Counted from the first letter of the stretch, positions 1 through 5,496 are shown. The stretch: 5,498 nucleotides of DNA from an uncultured Ruminococcus sp. (GCA_902773455.1 CACYEW010000351.1:1-5498), one strand, 5' to 3'. Program-made: numbers and translations. Notes: a model not told the origin generated them from the sequence alone.

Positions 1-545
1 CCGATGACCTTGAACTTCTCCGTGTTTATGCCCTGAGCACGGCTCATTTTCGGGTTATTGCCCGTCGCACGCATAGCGGCGCCGAATTCGGTGCCGAAAA
101 AGCAGTACAGAAGCGCGATAAGCACGGCGCAGAATATCACGAGCGTGAGTATCGCCTGACCCTTATCGGTCGAAGAGAGCGCGACCGCGTAAACGCGCGA
201 GCTGACGCCTATGTTCGCCTTGCCGAGTATCTTGAGATTGACCGACCACAGTATGAGCTGCGTAAGTATTCCCGAGAGTATCGCGGGTATGCCGAGCACG
301 GTATGGAAGACGCCCGTCAGAAGGCCGGCGATGATTCCCGCGGCGACCGCCGCGAGCATCGCGAGCCATACGTTGACGCCCGCCACGATGAGCACGGCCG
401 CCACGCACGCCCCGGTAACGAGCGAGCCGTCGACCGTAAGGTCGGGTATATCGAGTATTTTATATGTGATGTAAACGCCTATCGCCATTATGCCCCAGAT
501 CAAGCCCTGGGCAACGGCTCCCGGCAGCGCGCTGAAAAAAGCCAT
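1..545 (-). CDS. ABC transporter permease, TrpY-like (partial, C-terminus off the window)
   Basis: Integral membrane subunit of an ABC importer that pairs with the lipoprotein encoded just upstream. I translated 181 complete codons from the ATG at 545-543; the frame stays open to base 1, so the gene continues outside the window (relatives are about 290-330 residues). Hydrophobic segments lie near residues 6-28, 40-56, 59-80, 86-106 and 131-150. The stretch TVDGSLVTGA (37-46) and the cytoplasmic loop GAAMRATGNNP (155-165) followed by MSRAQGIN resemble the COG4120 / BPD_transp_2 permeases; that loop is where such permeases contact the ATPase. The start is supported by AAGGA at 558-562, 12 nt upstream, a slightly long spacing. 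Only 32 nt separate it from the stop of the lipoprotein gene and no terminator lies between, so the two are co-transcribed. The family call is from recognised sequence pattern; the transported ligand is not known. Confidence 0.9.
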   Translation of the reverse strand, partial: MAFFSALPGAVAQGLIWGIMAIGVYITYKILDIPDLTVDGSLVTGACVAAVLIVAGVNVWLAMLAAVAAGIIAGLLTGVFHTVLGIPAILSGILTQLILWSVNLKILGKANIGVSSRVYAVALSSTDKGQAILTLVIFCAVLIALLYCFFGTEFGAAMRATGNNPKMSRAQGINTEKFKVI

Positions 546-577
546 TTAACGTTAGATTCCTTTATTTATTCGATGGG

Positions 578-1540
578 TCATTCTATGACCGTATAGCCTT
601 CGGGAACGGTTATGCCGAAGAATTCGCAATTGTCTTTATTGTATTTCTTTACGGGGTTTGCGTCGTAGTCGATCGGCATTTTGCTGACGTCCGCGCCGTC
701 TCTGAGGATCTTGACAGCCATTTCACCGGTCTTCTGACCGATTCTGTAGTAGCTGATCGAAAGCGTGAACGTTCCGCAGCTCTTGCAGATGCCCTCTTCG
801 CCGGCGAATATCGGAGTTTTGGTCTCGCGTGATATCGTGTTGAGTATTTCGCCGCTCGCCGCCGCCGTGTTGTCGCTCGGTACGAATATGACGTCGCTTT
901 CGGCGCACGCTTTGTTCATTATCGTCTGAATGTCGTTAGAGTCGGAGAACGGGAACAGAGTCGCCGTCTTTCCCTTGCTTTCAAGAAACGCTTTGACGAC
1001 GTCTACCTGATACTTGGAGTTCGCCTCGGCAGAGCAGAAGAGCAGGCCGAATTTGCCCGCGTCGGGGAAAAGATCTATCATCATCTGCGCCTGCGTATCG
1101 AGCGGAGGCAGGTCGGAGGTGCCGGACACGTTGATGCCCGTAACGCCGTTGAAGTTGTTGATGCTGAGCGCCACGCCGTATTCGGTGATCGAGGTGCCGA
1201 GAACGGGTATCGTCTGCGTGCCGTTGGCGGCCGCCTGCAGAGCGGGCGTTGCGTTAGCCATTATAAGATCGTATTTCTTCGATACGAACATATCGATTAT
1301 CGTCGGGCAGTCTTCCGATTTACCGGCGGCTTCCTTGTAATCAAAATATACGTTTTCTTCTCCGAGAGCCGCGATCACGGCGTCTTTGAAGCCTTTCGTC
1401 GCCGCGTCGAGCGCGTCGTGCTTGATAAGCTGGCATATACCTATTTTGTATTTCGCACCGCCGCCGTTGCAGGACGAGAACGCGAACACGGTCGCAGCGA
1501 TCAGAACGGCGCACAGTACCGATGACAGGATCTTTTTCAT
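578..1540 (-). CDS. ABC transporter substrate-binding lipoprotein, TrpX-like (PF04392)
   Basis: Extracytoplasmic, membrane-tethered solute receptor of an ABC importer; 320 residues, normal for the family. Residues 1-23 form a lipoprotein signal peptide (MKK, hydrophobic core, FSS) and Cys24 is the lipidated residue. The mature part follows the PF04392 (ABC_sub_bind, COG2984) pattern: IGICQLIKHDALDAA from residue 33, ANATPALQAAAN, GTSITEYG, NVSGTSDLPPLDTQ, CSAEANSKYQ (Asn174), VPSDNTAA (Asp223, Asn224), FAGEEG, and SYYRIGQKTGEMAVKIL near the C-terminus. Family members with a known ligand bind tryptophan or other aromatic amino acids, but the ligand here cannot be read from sequence. The frame is open to 1672, but the ATG at 1540 is chosen because the signal peptide starts there, AAGGA lies at 1551-1555, and the promoter would start transcription downstream of 1672. 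First gene of the operon with the permease. Confidence 0.93.
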   Translation of the reverse strand: MKKILSSVLCAVLIAATVFAFSSCNGGGAKYKIGICQLIKHDALDAATKGFKDAVIAALGEENVYFDYKEAAGKSEDCPTIIDMFVSKKYDLIMANATPALQAAANGTQTIPVLGTSITEYGVALSINNFNGVTGINVSGTSDLPPLDTQAQMMIDLFPDAGKFGLLFCSAEANSKYQVDVVKAFLESKGKTATLFPFSDSNDIQTIMNKACAESDVIFVPSDNTAAASGEILNTISRETKTPIFAGEEGICKSCGTFTLSISYYRIGQKTGEMAVKILRDGADVSKMPIDYDANPVKKYNKDNCEFFGITVPEGYTVIE

Positions 1541-1665
1541 TGTTTTTCTTTCCTTTTCAAAATGATTTATAATACCGCAAATGCGGAAATTACCGTTGCA
1601 AACTTTCATTTTGCGGCGTTCTGCGGTGAAAAATCCGCTCCCTGCCGCATAATCGGGGGATTGAT
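1541..1665 (-). promoter_or_regulatory. Structured 5' leader of the ABC transporter operon
   Basis: About 125 nt separate the predicted transcription start (near 1665) from the lipoprotein ATG. On the minus strand the leader forms a two-tier hairpin: an outer 5-bp stem, GCGGC/GCCGC (1644-1648 with 1613-1617), and an inner 4-bp stem, GCGG/CCGC (1635-1638 with 1623-1626), separated by a symmetric 5x5 internal loop and capped by an 8-nt loop. A second small hairpin, CCGC-ATTT-GCGG, lies at 1575-1586. The repeated GCGG/CCGC blocks could pair in alternative ways. No terminator U-run follows either stem, and no T-box GGGTGG-type motif is present. Whether it regulates anything is inference. Confidence 0.45.
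1551..1555 (-). promoter_or_regulatory. Ribosome binding site deciding the lipoprotein start
   Basis: AAGGA inside a purine-rich run (AAAAGGAAAG) on the minus strand, 10 nt before the ATG at 1540. It selects this ATG over the in-frame ATG at 1672, which would add 44 residues ahead of a complete lipoprotein signal peptide. Confidence 0.75.
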
Positions 1666-1671
1666 GTTTCA

Positions 1672-1700
1672 ATTATACATTTATAAAATCAAAATGTCAA
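1672..1700 (-). promoter_or_regulatory. SigA-type promoter of the ABC transporter operon
   Basis: A perfect consensus on the minus strand: -35 TTGACA at 1700-1695, a 17-bp spacer, and -10 TATAAT at 1677-1672. Transcription should start near 1665, leaving a leader of about 125 nt before the lipoprotein gene. Confidence 0.88.
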
Positions 1701-1814
1701 TACGGTTTTTTGAAATATCCGAGATTTTTTGCATATCCGGATAAAAAAATCGCAAAAAACCGGAAAAATGACCGCGATAAAACGATTTTTCGGCGAAAAA
1801 TTTCAATTTACCTA
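1701..1814. other. AT-rich divergent control region with phased A/T tracts
   Basis: Non-coding DNA between the ABC operon promoter and the aminotransferase promoter. It has runs of five to seven A or T at 1706-1711, 1725-1730, 1743-1749, 1754-1759, 1764-1768, 1786-1790 and 1796-1800. Centre spacings fall close to 10 or 20 bp, which favours intrinsic curvature. It also contains 10-bp inverted arms (CGGTTTTTTG at 1703-1712, CAAAAAACCG at 1753-1762), a repeated ATATCCG (1715-1721 and 1733-1739), and a palindrome at 1785-1801. No gene was seen here. Confidence 0.55.
1785..1801. repeat. 17-bp palindrome ATTTTTCG-G-CGAAAAAT
   Basis: Perfect 8-bp inverted arms around one central base, 13 bp upstream of the aminotransferase -35 box. 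It could be a regulator binding site. A near copy lacking one base lies at 3673-3688, and half of it (CGGCGAAAAAT) recurs on the minus strand at 3299-3309. Confidence 0.5.
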
Positions 1815-1828
1815 TTGCAATATTGCAA
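1815..1828. promoter_or_regulatory. Candidate operator: 14-bp palindrome over the -35 box
   Basis: TTGCAATATTGCAA is a perfect 14-bp palindrome, also readable as two tandem TATTGCAA units (1813-1820, 1821-1828). It covers the -35 and the start of the spacer, where a bound dimeric repressor would block RNA polymerase. Function is inferred from position only. Confidence 0.45.
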
Positions 1829-1843
1829 AATAAGAGTTATAAT
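1815..1843 (+). promoter_or_regulatory. SigA-type promoter of the aminotransferase gene
   Basis: -35 TTGCAA at 1815-1820 (4 of 6 consensus bases), a 17-bp spacer, and -10 TATAAT at 1838-1843 (perfect). Transcription should start near 1850, giving a 5' UTR of about 69 nt. The -35 is embedded in a palindrome (1815-1828). Confidence 0.75.
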
Positions 1844-1852
1844 AAAAGTCGC

Positions 1853-1878
1853 CTGCGGAAAATTTGCAGTTTCCGCGG
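1853..1878 (+). other. Hairpin near the 5' end of the aminotransferase mRNA
   Basis: CTGCGGAAA (1853-1861) pairs with TTTCCGCGG (1870-1878): nine pairs including one wobble, with an 8-nt loop. It starts only about 3 nt after the predicted transcription start and ends 28 nt before the Shine-Dalgarno site. It lacks a U-run, so it is not a terminator. It could stabilise the 5' end of the mRNA. Confidence 0.5.
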
Positions 1879-1918
1879 CTCAGATATTTCACAAACGACT
1901 ATACTCAAGGAAACGGCC

Positions 1919-3220
1919 ATGAGCAAAAAATACGAAGAAATGACTAAAGCCGAGCTCGAAGCCGAGCGTTCGGCGCTTTTAACCGAATACGAAAGAATAA
2001 AGTCGCTCGGACTGAATCTCGATATGTCCCGCGGCAAGCCGAGCAATATACAGCTCGATCTGACGGAGTCGCTTCTGCGCGTTCTGCACGACAGCGCGTC
2101 GTGCAAAGCCGAAGACGGTACCGACTGCCGCAACTACGGGCAGCTTTTCGGATTGTCCGAGGCAAGGGAGCTCTTCTCCTCTCTGCTCGATATCCCGGCG
2201 AAAAATATAATTCTTGGTGGCAACTCGTCGCTGAATATGATGTACGACGCGGTGGTCCGCGCCATGCTTTTCGGCGTCGTCGGCTCGCCGAAGCCGTGGG
2301 GCAAGCTCGATAAGGTGAAATTCCTCTGCCCCGCTCCCGGTTACGACAGGCATTTTCACATCTGCGAATCGCTCGGCATCGAAATGATAACCGTCGATAT
2401 GACGCCGACCGGTCCGGATATGGATACGGTCGAGCGCCTCGTCGCAAGCGACGACAGCATAAAGGGCATCTGGTGCGTGCCGAAGTATTCGAACCCCCAG
2501 GGCATAACGTACTCGGACGATACCGTGAGGCGGTTCGCCCGTCTGAAGTGCGCCGCGCCCGATTTCAGGATCTTCTGGGATAACGCGTACGCCGTGCACG
2601 ATATCGCCGACGAGCCCGACGAGCTGCTCAACATCTTCGAGCTTATGCACGGCACGGAATTCGAAAATCAGCTTTACTACTTCTTTTCCACCTCGAAGAT
2701 ATCGTTCCCCGGCGCGGGCGTTGCGCTTATGGCAATGAGCGACGCTAATCTGGAGGCGACGAAAAAGATCATAGAAGTGCAGACGATAGGTCCCGATAAG
2801 ATAAACCAGCTCCGCCACGTCAGATATTTCACGAACGCCGAGGGCATACACGACCATATGAAGCTCCACGGCAGATATCTCAAGCCTCGTTTTGAATGCG
2901 TGCTCCGCACGCTCGACGAGGAGCTCGCCCCGGCGGGCATCGCGGAATGGACGAAGCCGAAGGGCGGATATTTCATATCGCTCGATCTTCCCGACGGTAC
3001 CGCGAAAGCGACGTATAAGCTCGTCACAGACGCGGGCGTGACGATAACGAAAGCCGGCGCCACTTTCCCGTACGGCAAAGATCCGAGAGACAGAAACCTG
3101 CGTCTCGCCCCCACGTACCCGCCGATAGAGGAGCTCAGCCCCGCGATCCGCGTGATCTGCGTCTGCGCAAAGCTCGCGTATCTCAACAAGGTCCTCGGAT
3201 TAAACGAAGACGGACAATAA
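1919..3220 (+). CDS. PLP-dependent aminotransferase, PF12897 type (aspartate aminotransferase-like)
   Basis: Cytoplasmic fold-type I enzyme that should move an amino group between an amino acid and a 2-oxo acid; 433 residues, a usual length. The N-terminal LNLDMSRGKPSNIQLDL pattern is typical of the PF12897 group. Visible active-site elements are GGNSSLN (100-106, cofactor phosphate loop), KYSNPQG with Asn192, WDNAY with Asp221 and Tyr224 (pyridine nitrogen and ring oxygen contacts), STSK with the Schiff-base Lys260, and NLRLAP with Arg395 (substrate carboxylate). No key residue is missing. Some members of this group are described as aspartate aminotransferases, but substrate choice cannot be read here. 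ATG 1919 is chosen because AAGGA (1907-1911) sits 7 nt upstream; an in-frame ATG at 1823 lies upstream of the predicted transcription start. Single-gene unit, divergent from the ABC operon and closed by a terminator. Confidence 0.93.
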   Translation: MSKKYEEMTKAELEAERSALLTEYERIKSLGLNLDMSRGKPSNIQLDLTESLLRVLHDSASCKAEDGTDCRNYGQLFGLSEARELFSSLLDIPAKNIILGGNSSLNMMYDAVVRAMLFGVVGSPKPWGKLDKVKFLCPAPGYDRHFHICESLGIEMITVDMTPTGPDMDTVERLVASDDSIKGIWCVPKYSNPQGITYSDDTVRRFARLKCAAPDFRIFWDNAYAVHDIADEPDELLNIFELMHGTEFENQLYYFFSTSKISFPGAGVALMAMSDANLEATKKIIEVQTIGPDKINQLRHVRYFTNAEGIHDHMKLHGRYLKPRFECVLRTLDEELAPAGIAEWTKPKGGYFISLDLPDGTAKATYKLVTDAGVTITKAGATFPYGKDPRDRNLRLAPTYPPIEELSPAIRVICVCAKLAYLNKVLGLNEDGQ

Positions 3221-3227
3221 ACAAACG

Positions 3228-3272
3228 ACTGCCTGACCTCCGGATCACGATCCGCCGGTCAGGCAGTTTTTT
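3228..3272 (+). terminator. Intrinsic terminator of the aminotransferase gene
   Basis: ACTGCCTGACC (3228-3238) pairs perfectly with GGTCAGGCAGT (3257-3267) over 11 bp and is followed by six T (3267-3272). The loop holds a further inverted repeat (CGGATC/GATCCG) that extends the hairpin. It starts 8 nt after the stop codon. Read on the minus strand, the same stem is followed by a poorer T-rich stretch, so it might also stop transcription coming from the mini-protein gene. Confidence 0.92.
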
Positions 3273-3328
3273 GTATGGATAATAACGGAATTATGCAGAT
3301 TTTTCGCCGGTTGTTTCAGAAAACCGTT

Positions 3329-3544
3329 TTATTTCTTTTTCTTTGCGGCGACCAGACCCGCAAGAGCTATACAGCCGACCGTCGCCGCGCCGACCACGGC
3401 GGCGTCTCCCGCTCCGGGATTGCCTGCCGCGACGTTTCCCGTCGTTATGACGGTCGCGGTCCCTTCGTTTGCAGATACGTACAAAAGCGAAAGAGCCGTG
3501 AAGACGACCGTCACGATAATAAGTGCCGATAAGATCTTTTTCAT
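3329..3544 (-). CDS. 71-residue secreted mini-protein with a wall-anchor-like C-terminus
   Basis: I do not recognise a named family. Residues 1-25 are a convincing Sec signal peptide (MKK, hydrophobic core, VSA before Asn26). Residues 26-41 are a short polar stretch rich in Thr, Gly and Asn. Then comes NPGAGD (42-47), a hydrophobic segment of about 20 residues (48-67), and a final KKKK. This tail has the layout of a sortase sorting signal (motif, membrane span, positive tail), although NPGAG departs from LPXTG and NPQTN-type motifs. If processed at both ends, only about 20 residues would remain on the surface. Alternatively it is a small two-span membrane protein, a type I toxin-like peptide, or the remnant of a larger surface protein. 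ATG 3544 is chosen over 3592 because GGAGG (3550-3554) lies 5 nt upstream and the signal peptide starts there. It has its own promoter and no partner gene. Confidence 0.75.
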   Translation of the reverse strand: MKKILSALIIVTVVFTALSLLYVSANEGTATVITTGNVAAGNPGAGDAAVVGAATVGCIALAGLVAAKKKK

Positions 3545-3549
3545 GATTG

Positions 3550-3554
3550 CCTCC
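3550..3554 (-). promoter_or_regulatory. Ribosome binding site of the mini-protein gene
   Basis: GGAGG on the minus strand, 5 nt before the ATG at 3544. This is the strongest Shine-Dalgarno core in the window. It argues that the small reading frame is really translated and that the ATG at 3592, which lies within the promoter, is not used. Confidence 0.75.
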
Positions 3555-3565
3555 GCATATACGTT

Positions 3566-3600
3566 TGATCGTTTACGCGGATATTCTATCATAACGATCA
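3566..3600. promoter_or_regulatory. Candidate operator: inverted repeat flanking the -10 box
   Basis: Perfect 8-bp arms TGATCGTT (3566-3573) and AACGATCA (3593-3600) are separated by 19 bp and centred within the -10 of the mini-protein promoter. One arm lies in the -35/-10 spacer and the other just after the predicted start, so both arms cannot be in the transcript. This points to a DNA site rather than an RNA hairpin. The binding protein is unknown. Confidence 0.45.
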
Positions 3601-3611
3601 GGAATTGTCAA
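3583..3611 (-). promoter_or_regulatory. SigA-type promoter of the mini-protein gene
   Basis: On the minus strand, -35 TTGACA at 3611-3606 (perfect), a 17-bp spacer, and -10 TAGAAT at 3588-3583 (5 of 6). Transcription should start near 3576, giving a short leader of about 32 nt that ends in the GGAGG site. Confidence 0.8.
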
Positions 3612-3634
3612 TACTTTTTTAAGAAAAATACAAA

Positions 3635-3649
3635 AAATATTCAATATTT
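3635..3649. repeat. 15-bp AT palindrome upstream of the mini-protein promoter
   Basis: AAATATT-C-AATATTT has perfect 7-bp arms around one base, 24 bp upstream of the -35 on the minus strand. It may be an upstream activating or regulator site, or a chance result of high AT content. Confidence 0.3.
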
Positions 3650-3682
3650 AGGTCGAAAAAACGGCAAAATTCATTTTTCGGC

Positions 3683-3723
3683 AAAAATCGGCGCGCGGTT
3701 TTTGACAGAAATCGCACGCCGAT
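3683..3723 (-). terminator. Intrinsic terminator of the oligoendopeptidase gene
   Basis: On the minus strand, ATCGGCGTGCG (3723-3713) pairs with CGCGCGCCGAT (3697-3687) over 11 bp with one wobble pair and a 15-nt loop. The stem runs into five T (positions 3687-3683 as A on the plus strand). It begins 12 nt after the TGA stop at 3736-3738. It separates this gene from the mini-protein gene, which has its own promoter. Confidence 0.85.
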
Positions 3724-3735
3724 GACGCATTACCG

Positions 3736-5442
3736 TCAGCCGTCAAGCTTTGATACGTCGAAGCTGTCGAGCCATTGGACCGCCTTTTCGCAAACGGAGC
3801 GGAGGCACTTTTCGTCAAACGGACTCTGAAGCCCGGCGTTATCAAGCAGCTCGGTGAAGACCCTGCTTCCGCCCTGCCTCGTGTATGCCATATAGTGATC
3901 CCAGGCGCCGCCGAAATCTTCGCGGCTCATAGCCCAGATCTGAAGCGAAACGGTCTGCGCGAGGCAGTAGTCGATATAGTAAAACGGGGCGCCGTAGATG
4001 TGCGACTGTCTCTGCCAGCCTTTGCCTTCCGAATAAAACGGTATCACGCCGTCGAGACGGAGCCACGGCATATATTCGCCGAGGAGCTTTTTCCATACCG
4101 AATGACGTTCTTCCGGGCTCATGTCGGGGTTTTCATAGACGATATGCTGAAAATGGTCGACCATCGTACCGTAGGGGATGAACTGCAGCGCCGCGGCGAG
4201 ATGAGAATAGCGGTACTTGTCGGCGTCGGCGCCGAAAAAGTCTTCCGCCCACGGCCAGGCGATGAATTCCATCGACATCGAGTGTACCTCGCAAGCCTCC
4301 ATGCCGGGCCACATATACGAATACGGGATCCTGTCGCGGTTGGTGTAAGCGGCGAAAGCGTGACCCGCTTCGTGAGTTACGACCTCAACGTCGCCCTGCG
4401 TGCCGTTGAAGTTCGCGAAAATGAACGGAACGCCGTAATCGCCGAAGTCCGTACAGTATCCGCCGCCCTCTTTGCCCTCGGTCGAGAGCAGATCCATAAG
4501 GCCGTTATCGAGCATCATGCGGAAGAATTCCGACGTTTCGGGCGACAGTTCGTCGTAAAACTTTTTTCCGGCGGCGACGGTATCGTCCGCCGTCCCCATC
4601 GGTCTCGGGTTTCCCGAGCGGAAAGAGAGAGCCGCGTCGGCAAACGAAAGCGGATAAGGCACGCCGAGCCGCTTCGCCTGTTCTCTGTACGTTCTGTCGG
4701 CTACCGGCACGAGATATTTGCGTACGGCTTCTCTGAATTTCTTCACGTCCTCTTCGCCGTAGCAGTTTCTGCCCATCCTGTAATAACCGAGCTTTTTATA
4801 GCCGCCGTATCCGAGCTTTTTGCCCATTTGATCGCGCAGGTGCGTCAGCTCGTCGTATATTCCGTCAAGCTCCGCTCCGTGCTCTGAATACCAGCCGCCG
4901 TCGGCTTTCCACGCCGCGTTTCTTATTTCGTCGTCGGGCGAGGTCTTGAAAGGAGCCAGCTGAGAGATCGTATATACGCCGCCCCGGAAAGGGATCTGCG
5001 CCGAGGCGATAAGCTTGCCGTATTTTACGGTCAGCTCGTTTTCCCTCTGAAGCTCGGGTATTATCTCCGGAGAAAACGTTTTGAGCGCGATCTCGGCGTT
5101 TATAAACATAAGATCGCCGTATTTTTTCGCAAAATCGGCTCTGAAAGGCGATTCGAGCGTCGCAAGAGTCCAGTTCTGCTCGTATTCGGCAAGCTCGGGC
5201 AGAAGCGCGTTCCAGAATTCCGTCTCTTTATCGTAATATTCGTCGCGCGTGTCTATCGAATGACGGACGGAAACGAGATTCGAAAGCGTGTTTATATGGC
5301 GCTGAAAAGCGTCGCACTGCAGAAATATCTTGTCTGCTTCTTCAAAAGAAGCGGCGGCTTTGAACGCCCCGGTAAAATCGGCGAAACCCTTTTTCAACGC
5401 GTCCGCGTCGGGCCTTTCGTACGGCATGTCCTTGAATTTCAT
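3736..5442 (-). CDS. M3-family oligoendopeptidase (PepF-like zinc metallopeptidase)
   Basis: Cytoplasmic zinc peptidase that should cleave short peptides; 568 residues, normal for the M3 oligoendopeptidase subgroup. The start MKFKDMPYERPD is typical of the subgroup often annotated as 'M3 family oligoendopeptidase' (TIGR02289) rather than classical PepF. The N-terminal half is the helical region that covers the active-site channel. The catalytic motif HEAGH is at 357-361 (His357 and His361 as zinc ligands, Glu358 as catalytic base). The third ligand is probably Glu385 in EVHSMSME, matching EAPSQMLE of thimet oligopeptidase. His481 with Tyr488, Tyr489 and Tyr492 (HIYGAPFYYIDY) matches the substrate-binding His/Tyr cluster. 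There is no signal peptide or membrane segment. GAGGTGA at 5447-5453 lies 4 nt before the ATG. It has its own promoter and terminator, so it is monocistronic. All catalytic residues are intact. Confidence 0.95.
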   Translation of the reverse strand: MKFKDMPYERPDADALKKGFADFTGAFKAAASFEEADKIFLQCDAFQRHINTLSNLVSVRHSIDTRDEYYDKETEFWNALLPELAEYEQNWTLATLESPFRADFAKKYGDLMFINAEIALKTFSPEIIPELQRENELTVKYGKLIASAQIPFRGGVYTISQLAPFKTSPDDEIRNAAWKADGGWYSEHGAELDGIYDELTHLRDQMGKKLGYGGYKKLGYYRMGRNCYGEEDVKKFREAVRKYLVPVADRTYREQAKRLGVPYPLSFADAALSFRSGNPRPMGTADDTVAAGKKFYDELSPETSEFFRMMLDNGLMDLLSTEGKEGGGYCTDFGDYGVPFIFANFNGTQGDVEVVTHEAGHAFAAYTNRDRIPYSYMWPGMEACEVHSMSMEFIAWPWAEDFFGADADKYRYSHLAAALQFIPYGTMVDHFQHIVYENPDMSPEERHSVWKKLLGEYMPWLRLDGVIPFYSEGKGWQRQSHIYGAPFYYIDYCLAQTVSLQIWAMSREDFGGAWDHYMAYTRQGGSRVFTELLDNAGLQSPFDEKCLRSVCEKAVQWLDSFDVSKLDG

Positions 5443-5467
5443 ATCGTCACCTCGTGGTTTTTTCTTA

Positions 5468-5496
5468 ATTATACCTTAATAACGCCGGTTTTTCAA
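5468..5496 (-). promoter_or_regulatory. SigA-type promoter of the oligoendopeptidase gene
   Basis: On the minus strand, -35 TTGAAA at 5496-5491 (5 of 6), a 17-bp spacer, and -10 TATAAT at 5473-5468 (perfect). Transcription should start near 5461, so the leader is only about 18 nt and is almost entirely taken up by the Shine-Dalgarno site. That leaves no room for an RNA-based control element. Confidence 0.82.

Noticed and set aside
163..596. Small open frames on both strands over the permease gene
   Set aside because: They overlap the permease frame, which has clear membrane segments and family motifs; these are shadows.
1541..1665. T-box riboswitch upstream of the transporter
   Set aside because: No GGGTGG-type antiterminator motif, no terminator with a U-run, and the leader is shorter than usual T-boxes.
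1541..1672. Upstream in-frame start at 1672 for the lipoprotein
   Set aside because: It would place 44 extra residues before a complete signal peptide and lipobox, and the ATG overlaps the -10 box, upstream of the predicted transcription start.
1823..1918. In-frame ATG at 1823 for the aminotransferase
   Set aside because: It lies inside the promoter palindrome, upstream of the -10 box; the ATG at 1919 has a proper Shine-Dalgarno site and matches the family N-terminus.
1979..2869. Minus-strand open frame of 296 codons opposite the aminotransferase
   Set aside because: Mirror frame of a well-supported gene with all catalytic residues; no recognisable domain.
3545..3592. Extended start at 3592 for the mini-protein
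   Set aside because: It overlaps the promoter, lacks a Shine-Dalgarno site, and would put charged residues ahead of a complete signal peptide; GGAGG marks the ATG at 3544.
3775..4887. Long plus-strand open frame of 370 codons opposite the oligoendopeptidase
   Set aside because: It lies wholly antisense to a gene with an intact HEAGH active site, has an Arg/Val-rich composition typical of a mirror frame, and matches no family I recognise.
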